From Erodium maritimum (taxonomy: Eukaryota > Streptophyta > Magnoliopsida > Geraniales > Geraniaceae), in assembly GCA_963921825.1 (NCBI GenBank), contig OY997588.1, forward strand, positions 65,864,617-65,928,616: DNA of 64,000 bases. The letters run 5' to 3'. Numbering within the stretch: position 1 is the stretch's first letter; every line of letters begins with the position of its first letter. This document shows positions 33,769-45,473 of this stretch, in pieces. The notes below the pieces were generated by a model that did no database searches, was not told the DNA's origin, and saw only the letters and a list, made by a program, of their open reading frames with translations. The position numbers and the translations under genes were made by a program.

Positions 33769-36070
33769 TAGTAATAGGCATCATTAGTATTTTTGCACCC
33801 TCTTAGCTAGGTTAATTGCCTTTAAGATCTCTCATGTTTGCTTGCCTTTTTTTGTGGGTGATTGGAAGAGTTGATTTGTTGAAATATGGAACAGAGTTCT
33901 CACCTGGAGAATTCAAGAAGGCAATCTCTTCATTCACTTGGCTTGAAACTAGGAGAATCCCCCCTTCTCAATTGAAGTCCAATTGTAGCGTCTACATTAC
34001 AAAGGGGCGATATTTCTAATCCCGTAAAAACGTAGATATTTATGATAGCTACTTTAAATTAAATGATGCCTACTAGGATTTGCCATGCTATAGAGATTTC
34101 GGATCTTGTTTGAGCATTTCCGTCCATCATTTATTTGTGGACTCTTGAGATTGCATGTCACCTTATCCAATAACTAAGTGTGGGGGAGAGGATTAATTAT
34201 AAGCATAAAACGCAATTAAGTTGTTTGAGTCTTGCATGTAGAGTTAAAAAGAATATTTTTGTTATGAGTCTTATTTTGCGTGTAAACCTTGGATAAGTAA
34301 TTTTGGCCAACATGAGTAAGTCGGGTGTAGATTTGTTTTCATCATTTGCGATTTTGAGGAATGAATTAAGGATTTACTATTGGTAGTGTTAAGAATCCGT
34401 ATATTGTGTTTATGTTTTATCGCTTTATTCGGGTACAAAATGATTATGAGATGCTAGATTATGACGAACTTTTCAATTCTTTTTTATCATCGTTAGCATG
34501 TAACTATCTTCGTTTTTGCCTATAGTGGGTTTAGTTAGGAGACAATAGACTTATTTCACTTGTCACATAGAGAAAGTGTTGAGTTCAGATGCTTGTTGTT
34601 GAGGGATCAAACTGTGTGTTTTGGTAAATCATAAATCTAGTCGAGTTCAGGTGGTTAGTCCCATTGTGCGTTCGTGGTACCAGTTTTTCAAAATATCACA
34701 CACTATGTACAAGAAATTAAGTATAGGTCCCGGGGAAAGGGGATCTAATAAAAGCTTTGCTTGGGAAAGGGTGTGAGGTGCGGTGGATCGCATGCATAAG
34801 GAGCCTCATGTTAGGTGTGTCCACATGTGAGTCAGGAGTCCCACATCGGATACTTAAGGAATAAAGAAATACTTAATATATACACCTTGGACCCATGACC
34901 TGATAGGCTAGTCTTTTGGGTCAAGTGTGGTGGCCAACGTGTATATTATGGGCTTCTTGTTGTATGCTCCTCCTTGATAGGCCCGGTTCTCCCCAACAAG
35001 TGGTATTAGAGTCTAGTTCTGTGGACTCTCCTAAGAAGCGGGTCGGGGTATATCTCCTAGGGCCAGAAACACCAGGATACCATGATCGTTGCTCTCATGG
35101 TGGTGGGCCCAGATAGGATGAAGTGGGCCCGTATGGGATTGAATAGGACAGGTAAAAAGTTGGGCTTAGTAGTGCGAGCAAGCCGATGTGACGAGACTTA
35201 ATGTGGAGGGGGAGATTGTTAGGTCTGTCCACATGTGAGTCAGGAGTCCTACATCGGATACTTAAGGAATAAAGAAAGACTTAATATACACCTTGGACCC
35301 ATGACATGATAGGCTAGTCTTTTGGGTCAAGTGTGGTGGCCAACCTGTATATTATGGGCTTCTTGTTGTATGCTCCTCCTTGATAAGCCTGGTTCTCCCC
35401 AACACCTCACACCCGGAACCCCCCAAAGAGTAATAAAAGGTGAACCCCCTCAGCCTATCTTAGTGATCCAAAGTTTTCTACACGTAATCGAAAAAACCAA
35501 ATAAAACTTTGATCTACCACTTGACTTATAAAAGAACTAGATGAGTTTACCATTCACATAGTCCTAAGGTAATGTAATTGCATGATAGCACTCTATTGTG
35601 TGAGTTGTGAATGAGTCTATGTATACTCCTGATTAGTACAACTAATATGTTAGAGCTGAGAGAACAAATGGCTAAATGATGATAGGAAGGCTTGAAAATT
35701 TTCTAGTAATTTCATTTCATTTTGTAGACCACCACATATGCACTCTTAATCTACAACAAGTAAATAATGGTTTGCGGAAAGTAGAAAGAAATGATGGGAG
35801 ATTTCACTCCATTAGCGAGCTCTAGGCCAGTATTGCTAATCAAATCCAACTGTAAGCACACGCCTTGTTTGAGTCTAGATTTTTGGTCTTTATTTTCTTG
35901 TACATTTGCATGAGATTTTTTGGTCCGGTTAATTGTGTCAGCATATTCATCTTTCTTTTTCTTTAAATAATCTGGAGCCGCCAAGATCCACCTAGGGAAT
36001 TTTATATCGTCGGGTTTACCTTGGTACTTATCTAGTTTTATTTTATTTTGCTCAAGGGCGAGCAAGTTCT
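33769..36070 (+). other. Non-coding interior of the outer element (with TRIM inserted)
   Basis: About 1.7 kb of element sequence without gag-pol motifs. A short frame from ATG at about 33,888 (MEQSSHLENSRRQS) could be a relic gag start but ends within 35 codons. The TRIM at 34,809-35,404 lies inside. Confidence 0.55.
34809..35404 (+). mobile_element. Complete TRIM element
   Basis: LTRs 34,809-34,998 (190 bp) and 35,217-35,404 (188 bp) start TGTTAGGT, end CTCCCCAACA and are nearly identical. They are flanked by the duplication CCTCA at 34,804-34,808 and 35,405-35,409. A primer site AGTGGTATTAGAGTC follows the 5' LTR, and the purine tract GGAGGGGGAGAT precedes the 3' LTR. The 218-bp interior has no ORF. 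At 596 bp it is a textbook TRIM that needs enzymes from another element. Confidence 0.95.
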
Positions 36071-36085
36071 AAGTGTGAGGGAACT
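36071..36085 (+). other. Polypurine tract of the outer element
   Basis: AAGTGTGAGGGAACT directly precedes the 3' LTR start TGATGAGCG. This is the Athila/Tat-style AAGTGTGGGGGAA tract. Confidence 0.75.
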
Positions 36086-36337
36086 TGATGAGCGTAATTT
36101 TTTCCTACCTAATTTGACCATTTTCTCCATATTTTTACCTTGTTTGTGCCTTGTTTTTATATTTTTGGCGTTTTTTAATAAATGCGCTAAACACCGTTCA
36201 GAGTTGATATTTTCCATTTGTTCAAAATATATTCATGATTGTTCTTGTTTTGTAGGTCGCAAAAAAATAAAAATATTGGCGCAAGAACGAGGTCAATCGG
36301 AGCACAAACAGAACGGGAATTAGCGTTTGAACCGTTA

Positions 36338-37826
36338 AAAGATGGCACTTTATGGCTTACGTTATGTTAGTCATTGGAATGGGATTCCGGAGTCTAATCA
36401 TTGATATCATGTGAGACATGATATTGGATGACCCGACATGAATATGTGTCATAGATCAAGTCATGAACATATTCGTTGTCGTAGCTTGTCATGTATCCTT
36501 AGACCAAAGAGTCTTTGTGATTGATATGCCGTAAACAACTAAGTTTGACCTGAGCCTAACGTTGTCCATAACAGGGCTTCCATAACGGCCATGATTGGCT
36601 TGGGGAAGGACTGCATGAGTGACACGAAAGACGGCTAAGGGATTTATCCCTCGTACTACGGTATGGGAAAGATATCGGTTCTCGGCCGCTTGATCGAGAG
36701 TGACTGAAAGAATAGCATGGCCATGCACATGATACTAGGTATCATATATTCAGTCATCTCACATATCAAGGAACAATGATTGAGAATAATAAGGATGACG
36801 GCTCTATGCTTTATCTCAATCAGGATATCGAAGATAAACGGATAATGATAGGGACGACGGATAATGATAGGGACGACGGAAAGGTTAGAATCGACAGGGT
36901 CGATTCGTTATGCAGTGGCAGGCAATACTAAAGTCTCGTTAGTTGCCACTTAAATAGGATCAAGTAAAATGAGACTTTACGTTGATCTATTGACATGCAT
37001 AAACCTTAGGGTCACAACGGAGGGCGAAACTCATTGACTCATTTATGGAGAATGGCCAAATGCGAGTTGTCTCTGTACATGACCAAAACTGTGTTTTGGG
37101 TCATGTGCCCGTAAGTGAATAGGACTTTACGGATCGAGACAAGGCTTGGAGTCTTGGGATTGATCGCGTCGGATAATGTTGGACGTTTACGGTACGGAAG
37201 GCTTGGAGGCGATGAGCGAATCACGGGACCTCGTTGGAAATGGTCACGGGCCATGTTCCAAGAGGCCCATGAAAGGCCCATGCAACCAAGGCCCATGGAA
37301 CTAATTAATCAAGTCTTGATTCATTAGTACTAAGTAAGCATGACAAGGATTAAGGTGTTGGTGATTCACCACCTAACCCCATCTTGTCTAGCCATACTTT
37401 GTCCTATTTACACCTTACTTGTCATCATGTTTGTCTCATGTCTTTAGTTGGACAAGTATGAGGTTTGTTATGTTTAAGTCATCTTTTTTCAACACAAAAA
37501 ACACAAGACAAGAATAGGAAACACATTTTCTCTCCCTCTTCCTTGCAATTTCGGCCAAGGGTGTGTTCCACCTCCATTTTTGTGTTCTTGAGTCCTTAAA
37601 GAGAATAACTACGTGTCTTTGATTCCCATGTGGATACGTAGGTGTCTTTGAGACTCAAGTCAATCATTCGTTACCCGGTGTTCTTGTTTTGGTAAGTAAT
37701 AGTGCTGAATTTTTCTCTTGTGAATCCATTCTTTTTTAGTTGTTTCATGGTTTCAATCGTCTCTTTGTTTTCATTGATTATCCGCTGCGAGTTGGTTCAT
37801 CTCCAACCCTACCTCGAGACCCAACA
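36338..37826 (+). repeat. Copia LTR fragment lacking its 5' end
   Basis: Matches the 1,688-bp copia LTR from GATGGC(A/T)CTTTATGG to its end GACCCAACA, but the first ~220 bp are missing, together with adjacent outer-LTR sequence. A single deletion therefore removed both. It contains a 20-bp tandem duplication (GGATAATGATAGGGACGAC) at about 36,840-36,880. Confidence 0.85.
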
Positions 37827-39010
37827 CCACGATCTTCTAACCATCTTTAACTTCTCCATTTTCATGTGTTGAAGTTTTGGAGATTTGGAGATGGTGGGTT
37901 GCTAAGGTTGAGTAGTTTATGATTCGGTTTTTCAACCCAATCCCGATTCTAATCTCTACCCTTCTCTAATTTTTTTGTAAAGTTAGGTTTTTGGTATGCT
38001 TGAGTAGGATTTGGAATCTTTTTTTTAGATAAGCTCGAAAATTTTATTAATAAAAAAGAAGGATCCAAGAAAGATCAATCTACAACGCAACCAAAACAAA
38101 TGAGCTCTCATTTGGAGCTGCGGGAACAAACCCTGCAAATAGTGCGATAAAAAAACAGGAAAAAATAATAATAAAAAAACCTCAAGGCCGATGAACAGTG
38201 ACTCAAGAGACCAAAAACCAAGCGTCCCACCCAAACCAATGAACGGTACCTCGGGGTGAACAAGGTAAATCCTCTAGTCCCAAAGAACTAAGTAATTCGC
38301 ACCCCTCCGCTCCATAGCAGATCGGCCCCAGAATATCCCCCAGATAGTACTCACCGGATCCTGATGGGAACATGCTATACCTGGCATTGAATCCTGAACA
38401 GGCACTCATCGGACCCACACGACCAAAACAGGTGTCACGCCCCAATTTCAGTAAACCGAACTCGGGACGCGAACATTTAAAATAATAAAACATTTTGAAA
38501 CCCTTTTCATAGATCACTTTAAAATCACCAGTTGTTCAACAAAATAATATTTACAACTCAAAATCAGTCCCAACAAGTGGACAAAAACATGGTATACGTC
38601 GCTAGACTCAAAATAAACCCAGAATCCCGCTTCTAGCTCTTCAAGCTTCATAAGCTCACCTAGTCCAGCCTGCGAACGGTACCTGTAGGAAAAGCAGCTA
38701 GGGGTGAGCGTTCGCTCACCACCACGGATAACAGACTGACTACGACATAATTAGCAGACAATGCCGGTAACACCGACAACAAACTCAACACCGGCGAACA
38801 CTATCCCCAACCCCGGTACTCCGACTGAACACGCACCCACTGTTACCTTCCTTGACCAACTCAACACTCTGACACGTAAAGTAGACCCGACACAACGATC
38901 ACGACTCCTTCCAAGGACTCAAAAGACCACCACGCAACACCCAAGATCACAAAGGATCGCACACCAAACAAGATCACAAAGGATCGTATACCCGCTGCCA
39001 TCTGCTCAGT

Positions 39011-39151
39011 GCCAAAGAACGCTCGCAACCTCCCGAGACTCTAACTCGGTCAGGCCAGCCAAAGAATGCTCGCAACCTCCTGATACTCTAACTCGGTCAG
39101 GCCAGCCAAAGAACGCTCGCAACCTCCCGAGACTCTAACTCGGTCAGGCCA
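39011..39151. repeat. 47-bp tandem repeat, 3 units
   Basis: Units begin GCCAAAGAACGCTCGCAACC and end CTCGGTCAGGCCA at 39,011, 39,058 and 39,105. Confidence 0.9.
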
Positions 39152-39343
39152 GCCAAAGAATTCTCACAACCCCAAACCACACACGCGCGGCCAGGACCCC
39201 TTTCTTGTCGGGCGGGCCCCCTACCCCGTCTGAATATGCAGACGCGTGTGCTCGTGGACCCCCGTTTCATGAAGCGGGCCCCCAACCTCAGGTAACCACA
39301 ATCACAATCACAAGCAAGTTCAACAACCACTAACAACACAGGT

Positions 39344-39940
39344 TCAACACTCACAGGCACTCATGGCCACCCAAGACACCAACAGTAAAACTCGGACTCA
39401 ACAGCCCCACATGCACTCACGGCCTCCCAAGATACACCAATGGTAACTCACGGGCTCAACCACCCCACGGGCACTCACGGCCACTCAAACCACCAACAGT
39501 AACTCACGGGCTCAACAACCCCACGGGCACTCACGGCCACTCAAACCACCAACAGTAACTCACGGGCTCAAGAACCCTACAGGCACTCGCGGCCTCCCAA
39601 GACACACAAACAGTAACTCACGGGCTCAACAACCCTACAGGCACTCACGGCCTCCCAAGACACACCGACAATAAAGACACGGGTTCAACAACCCCACGGC
39701 ACTCATTGCCACCCAAGACACCAACAGTAAAGACACGGGTTCAAAAACCCCCACGGGCACTCATGGCCACCCAAGACGCCAACAGTAAAGACACGGGCTC
39801 TCATGGCCACCCAAGACATCAACAATAATACATGGGCTCTCATGGTCACCCAAGACACCAACCTTAATATACGGGCTCTCATGGCCACCCAAGACATCAA
39901 CAATAATACACGGGCTCTCATGGCCACCCAAGACATAAAG
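39344..39940. repeat. Minisatellite with two unit lengths
   Basis: About eight units of 56-59 bp (TCAACAACCCCACGGGCACTC... CACGGGC) are followed by four units of about 40 bp (CTCTCATGGCCACCCAAGAC...) that keep only the right part of the long unit. Confidence 0.85.
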
Positions 39941-41648
39941 TAAACAGTCAACCTCCGGGCATGGTCATATACCTCCAGTAATTCTAATATCGCTAAGTTC
40001 TCTGCTCCTACGACACTACTAAGTGTCACATGCTTTTCTAATAATCGCTACGTTCCCGTATCATGCCTTTCTAATATTCGATAAACTTACTTAACCCACG
40101 ATACACCAGTGTCACATGCATTTTTACTGTTAACTTTCCCCAGTCAGGGCCGAGATCCGGCTACTTTTCCCTACCTCGTGCGTGTTTTTCAAAAGCCAAC
40201 CAACGAGCTCCGGTGATGATCTCAGTCACTCACCCAGCTTTCCCTTGCCTCGGTCCGTGGCACGATCTAAAAGAACACAATTTTAAGGCACTTAACAACT
40301 CGCACGAATAAACTGAAAATCATTAAACTTGATGCCCAAACTTAACCCCGACAATGTCGATCACTCCCAAACTCCCCAAATACTCGACATTGTCGATAAG
40401 GGACCCGTAAAGGACCGATTCGCCCGACATGGCGAATCTGCCCGGGTTTTGTAAATGCTCTTCCGGGGCTCCAAAAATTCCCGTTTTCGTTTCTACGGTC
40501 TTAGAATAATTCAAGGGTCTCAATGTACTTGACATAATCGAATTCCGACTTCCGAGTCAATTAATTACCGTTTCAAGTTTCTAAAACCCGTTAATTATAA
40601 CTTTTCCAATTTAAATCCAATTTTCGATTCGGTTATGGATAAATGGTCCGGGGAACGTTTTAAACCTCCCGAACACTAAACCCGAGCACCCGAGCACGTG
40701 GGCCCCACCCGGCCCAACTTGGCCGTGGGCCCTAGGGCTTAAATGGGCCCGGCCCACCATGGTGGTGGTCGGCCCTAGCTCCGGCCAGCCACCTTACATG
40801 GTGGGTGGCCACCCCCTATGGTGGCCGGAGCTCTTCCCGAGCTCCCGGTCGTCGGAAAACGTTCCCCTTCACCTCCAAACACCTCCAAAACGTCTCCAAC
40901 AATTCCCCCAACCTCAAAACACCCTAAACTAATAGTTTTACAAAAACCCTAACTTCCAAAAGTAAACAAAACGAGAATCGGTTCGGTGTATACCGTAGAG
41001 GAGGATGAGGGGAGTTCGATTGCTCCTTGCCTTGAGACGATCCAATGGATGGATGAGCGTGAATAGTGCTCCACAAACCTAGCTCTCTTCTTCTTCTTCT
41101 CCTTTTCTCTTTTCTCCTTCTCTCTCTGAAAACACCAACTCTTTTCTTCTTTTTTTTCTATTTTTTTCCCTTTTTTTTGACTTAATGGCCGAACCCCCCT
41201 TTTCACCTCTCATCTTTATTTTCCCCCCAAAACTAACACCACCACATATTGGACAAGTGTTAAGTGGGTCCCACACCTTTTCGGCAAATATCTACTCGAT
41301 GTTTTCCAATCAGATTTGCGAAAATCGGACGTTTCGGGCCCTGAACGGGCACTTTTTCCAAGAAATTACGAAACTTGACGGGCTACACGGAAAAGGCTCA
41401 ACTAAGACCGCTGCGACGACGGTTAAGCTTTTTGGATCCAAAACGGTCCTCGAATGGACCAAAACGTCGCTCGGTTGACTTTTCCAGCGAAAAGTCAACA
41501 TTTCCCAAATTGATCAGAAAGTTGCCCTGAGTCCCCCGGAACTCATTTTGGTCGATAACGGGGTCAACTCAAGTCCGGTATGACACTCGGGGTCATTTCA
41601 GGTTCAATTAAGTGTCAGTCTTAAAAAATTTAAATTTTCCTATTTTTC

Positions 41649-42375
41649 GCAGGTTTGACTGGCGTTGACCAGGAGTGGTTATTAAAACATGTCTCAAAAC
41701 CAAAGCAACCTTAATCTTGGCCCAACGACCTTCCCCCACGCTTCCTCGGACGTAAACACCATTCGTGACAACGCTGCCAATCCGAGAACGAAATAGCACG
41801 AAGCGACACACCTTGCCACATGATACAGAACGAATGGTTCTGGATTTTACCGAACACTGCTTCTCCACAATCCATCGCCAAGTTGAACACCAAACCATTC
41901 CGTAAAATTCATATATGCCAAACCACAATATAACACACCCTAACCCAGGACTTCCACCAGTGGTTTGACCCCATAACTTTCCAAAAATATACAACTTCAC
42001 TAAAAGTCGAGGCATAGTCCACACTACTCCCCACCACGAGGACACACGACCCCAAAGCCACAAATAAAGCACACAATGTAGTAGCAGATGGTCAGATGTT
42101 TCCATACCTGACTTACATAAAGGGAAATACATTCGATTAAGAGTCACAGGAACTCCGCGAGCTTCGAGAAAAAATGCGGTCAGCAAAGCCTCCTGAACAG
42201 CTAGCCAAGCTAAAACACAATGTTTGGGCGGGATACCACTAACCCACAACATCGACGCCTCAGGATGCGGGGACACCCTCTCCTCACCCATAAGAAGAGA
42301 ATAAGCAGAGGAGACCCTGAAACTGGGGTTATGCTTCCTCCATAACACACAATCTTCCAAGTCCGGATAAATCAC
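41649..42375 (-). pseudogene. LINE 2 ORF2 C-terminus (zf-RVT domain)
   Basis: FRVSSAYSLLMGEE, then WVSGIPPKHCVLAWLAVQEAL and CKSGMETSDHLLLHC form the zinc-binding reverse-transcriptase tail found in plant LINE and LINE-derived proteins. It is followed by a Trp-rich stretch (WLWGRVSSWWGV). The frame stays open from 42,375 to the nested LTR. The catalytic RT part is absent because of 5' truncation. Confidence 0.8.
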
Positions 42376-43983
42376 ATGTTGCGAAATAAGTTCCTCAAAG
42401 GAAACTATAGAATTTGGAATCCATGACCTTGGATTTCAAGCTTTGGTCATGGGTGTTGTGTAAATGTTAATTTCCTTTAAATTGATGCATGAGTTTGTTG
42501 TTAATTTGAGTTTAGTGATATTTTTGGCATGATTTGGGGTTTTTTGAGCTTAATTAGCATCAAATTGCTTGTATGAGTATTCATATATAGTTAAGCTACT
42601 CGATGTTTATGCATGATTTTTGTGCTTTATGTTCGATTTATCATGTTTTTGAACCTGATTTCATGTGCTAGCTATTTCGTCTCTCCGCTGTATATCAAGT
42701 TCTAGGTTAGAGTTGGTAAAAATGGAAACTTTATCCATTTAGTGAACTTATTTAGGACTTCCGACATTCACATGTCTCGACTTCCTATTGACGAGATAGG
42801 AATATGATAGGATGTGTTTTCTCGATTCTCTTGTGTGTTTCAAGTCGACCGAACGATTTATGGATTTCCCTTAATTGTTGTGTGCGCTATGTAGAATGAT
42901 GTTTGGAGCGATCCATGATTCGATCTAGTTTGAGACGAGATTTCAGCTTTATAGAATTTACTTACACTTGCGTATTTCCAGAGTTTCGTGATTCGTTACT
43001 CTATGTAATTCTACTTGATTACCCAACTCATCTTGATTGTTGGTGTTTGGTTCTCAAGAAGTGAACTAGGCATAGATAAGTAAATTCGTGTATTGATTTA
43101 GGGTTTACTTATGCTTGTGTATTACCAGAGCTTCGTGATTTGTTGCTCTATTTAGTTCTCCTTGATGATCGATTCATCCGGTCGTCAGGTTGATTGAACT
43201 ATGCGTAGCTAAGTAGATTCGCAAATTCATTTAGAGTCCTCTCATGCTTGTGTAGTACCAGAGTATCGTGGTTCGATAGTCTATTTAGTTTCTACTTGAT
43301 CTTTGGTGTTCATCATTATTAATGAAATTCGGGAATTAGGAAGTAAACTAGGCGTAGTTGAGTCGATTCGCCGAGTGGTGTAGCTATCTCTACTTGTGGT
43401 AGTTAATAGCGAGAGTAACATGCACTTGTTGTCGTTATCTCTCGTTCGAGGATTGATAAAGCTTAGCTCAAGATCATAGAACTACACTCTATTTTATTTC
43501 TTTTCGATGATTGGTTGTTCGTATTTCGGTCCGGATCATCTCGTGCCCTCTCTTCGTCACTAGTATGTGGTTGATTTCATGATACCAAATACATAGGAGC
43601 TTAAGTGTTTTAAGACCATAAGGAAAGCATTATTTTATTTCACATTCGTTAACCAAACCATGCGTTAATTGGAAGTCTTGTTTACTTGTACCTGTGACCG
43701 ACTTCGTGTGTGAATCAAAAGTTATGTGTCTTAAGTGGTAGCATGTATATAGATTTAATTGTTTATAAAATTTAAACAACTTTTACTTTTTCTCCTTTTA
43801 TTTTCCCTTTCGGGGATGTGGAAGTGACAGCCCACATCCACAGGTTTTAGCAAAATGCTGGTGATACCTCTACTCCATGTGGGATCGACTGGTACTTAAC
43901 CGTCTCTATATTGCTTGACGATTGTGTCCCGATGCACGTTAAAAGAGAGATTTGACGCTTAGTCAACCCCACTCATCAACCAT

Positions 43984-45456
43984 CGACAACTAAGCTCCTT
44001 CCTGCGCATATGGAAATCATGGCCATGCTCCACCATCGGCTTCGTTAGCGATAGAAATCTGCAATGAATAAGAGATCTCCGATTTGCCTCGTCGGGAAGT
44101 AAAATTTCATACATATGACCTCACATGATAGAAAAGAATTTTATAATTAAATATTATTATAAAAAAGTTTGCATACTTAAGTGCAATAAACTGAAGAAAA
44201 AAATTAGAAAAAATCCAGCTAAGCCTAAACTCTAAGTAAGTCGACGCTCTCTCCTCATCCCCCTTGTAGGAGCTCAACTCACTGCCGTCTAGGGTCTCTT
44301 TCTTGGGCCTTGTCCCGTCTTCAACCTCCACTAGTGCAGTAGTCTCCTTCATCCTCTCTAGTGCTTCCATCGATCCCGTGAGGGGTTGACCTTGTCGGCA
44401 ACATAAACGACTGGTTCATCCATGGCGACACCACTTCCTCTTCCATCGACCTTTCTCCCTCCACAATGCAACGACCACCGTCTAACCATGGTACGCCCTA
44501 TGCAATGGGGAACGTGAGTTCGCCAAGTTGAAGTCGCCCTCCTCCTAGGTCAGATCCACTGTCACCCCTATTGTTGCGAGCCGATCAGGCTAGCAGAGGA
44601 TCTCCTACCTCCAACCCCGATGACCGGTTCCCGTGCAATGCGACAAACCCACTAGTATCGCCGCTCGGAGGAAGCCTACCTAGTCCCTCACTAGGTGACC
44701 ACTGCTGCCCCTCTAAACTGGGAAGGAGGACTCTGGAATGCACCCCCTTCCCGAAGGGGGAGGTTCCCGATGGGGTGGACGCGAGGATTGCAAACCTCGT
44801 TGGTGTTTACACGACCATTAGAGTACTACGGGGTGTCGTAGAGGAGCCACACCCCGGTCTCTAGGGATTGGAAACTCTCTGACCCAGTCTCCTCCTTTCT
44901 CCTAATAACTCCTCGGCATCTTGTCTAGACATCACAAACATGACCAAGTCGAGACCGGGAAAGCCAACTGGATCTCAAATGCCTCTCACAATACCCCTCC
45001 CCCCCCCCCCCCCCCCCCCCCCCCACTGGACAATCGCTATAAGATTAATGTTCTGAATGTCAACGAAACTATATCTGATCTTTTTTCCTTACTTTCAATG
45101 CGATAATATTTTCACTTATATATATGCCACCTCTGAATTATAAGAAGTGTTTTATTATTAATAAAATATTCGTATTTATGCTAAAATAAAATGTAATTAA
45201 CTGTAGCTATCCTTTTTAACCATACGATTGGGTTGATTCTAGATAGAGGGTATCATTAACAATACGGTCCCTATGTTTGTACGTGTGTTATGAGAATATA
45301 GAAGATTCAGGAGCGGAGGGTAACTTTCGGCATGCTTTTGTGTTTCGGGCATGCCTATGTTGGACAAATTTGCACTCCATACATGTCACACTCGAGAAGT
45401 GGTGGGTAGAGCAATGATACCAGTAGGAGTTGATTGGTGGTGGACCATACATGCAT
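43984..45456. other. Intergenic, no gene recognised
   Basis: GC-richer patch at 44,250-44,930 with short unmatched ORFs (44,107-44,370 minus; 44,571-44,864 plus), then a C homopolymer and AT-rich sequence. No transposon ends supported. Confidence 0.45.
44999..45024. repeat. 26-bp C homopolymer
   Basis: Uninterrupted C run after CCCCT. Length may vary or be an assembly estimate. Confidence 0.85.
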
Positions 45457-45473
45457 ATACATCTGCAATTCGA

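Larger units (their letters stand above)
38433..41648 (-). mobile_element. Ty3/gypsy-type solo LTR nested in LINE 2
   Basis: Read on the minus strand it ends GGGGCGTGACA, like the solo LTR at 11.9-14.6 kb. It shares with that LTR a hairpin (38,704-38,719) followed by a pyrimidine tract and CAG, a GGCCC-rich block (40,690-40,860) and internal minisatellites. The left edge is clear (ACAGG|TGTCACGCCCC). The right edge is approximate, near GCAGG at 41,649-41,653, so the duplication is imperfect. No ORF or interior; about 3.2 kb. Confidence 0.6.
38019..42411 (-). mobile_element. LINE 2, 5'-truncated, split by a solo LTR
   Basis: Bounded by the 10-bp duplication ATTTGGAATC at 38,009-38,018 and 42,412-42,421. 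The oligo(A) tail is a T run at 38,019-38,026. The LINE itself is 38,019-38,432 plus about 41,649-42,411, roughly 1.2 kb, comprising the end of ORF2 and the 3' UTR. Confidence 0.85.
15152..43978 (+). mobile_element. Tat/Athila-like Ty3/gypsy LTR retrotransposon hosting all nested insertions
   Basis: The outer element starts TGACGAGCGTAATTTT and ends CCACTCATCA. It is flanked by the identical 5-bp duplication ACCAT at 15,147-15,151 and 43,979-43,983. Once insertions are set aside it has a 5' LTR, a TGGCGCCGTTG primer site, about 1.7 kb of non-coding interior, a polypurine tract (AAGTGTGAGGGAACT) and a 3' LTR. The primer site and purine tract are the ones known from Tat/Athila/Ogre elements. 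No gag-pol is present, so it was a non-autonomous derivative or has lost its interior. Homologous LTR segments in matching order on both sides, plus the matched duplication, make this reconstruction strong. Confidence 0.8.
36086..43978 (+). repeat. 3' LTR of the outer element, in three pieces
   Basis: Pieces are 36,086-36,337, 37,827-38,018 and 42,412-43,978. Relative to the 5' LTR about 540 bp (15,405-15,945) are missing where the copia LTR fragment sits. The last piece is the cleanest single run of this LTR in the window. Confidence 0.8.

Noticed and set aside
40680..40880. CpG-island-like promoter of a host gene
   Set aside because: It is part of a Ty3-type solo LTR, matching the GGCCC-rich block of the LTR at 12.0-12.2 kb, with no downstream gene.
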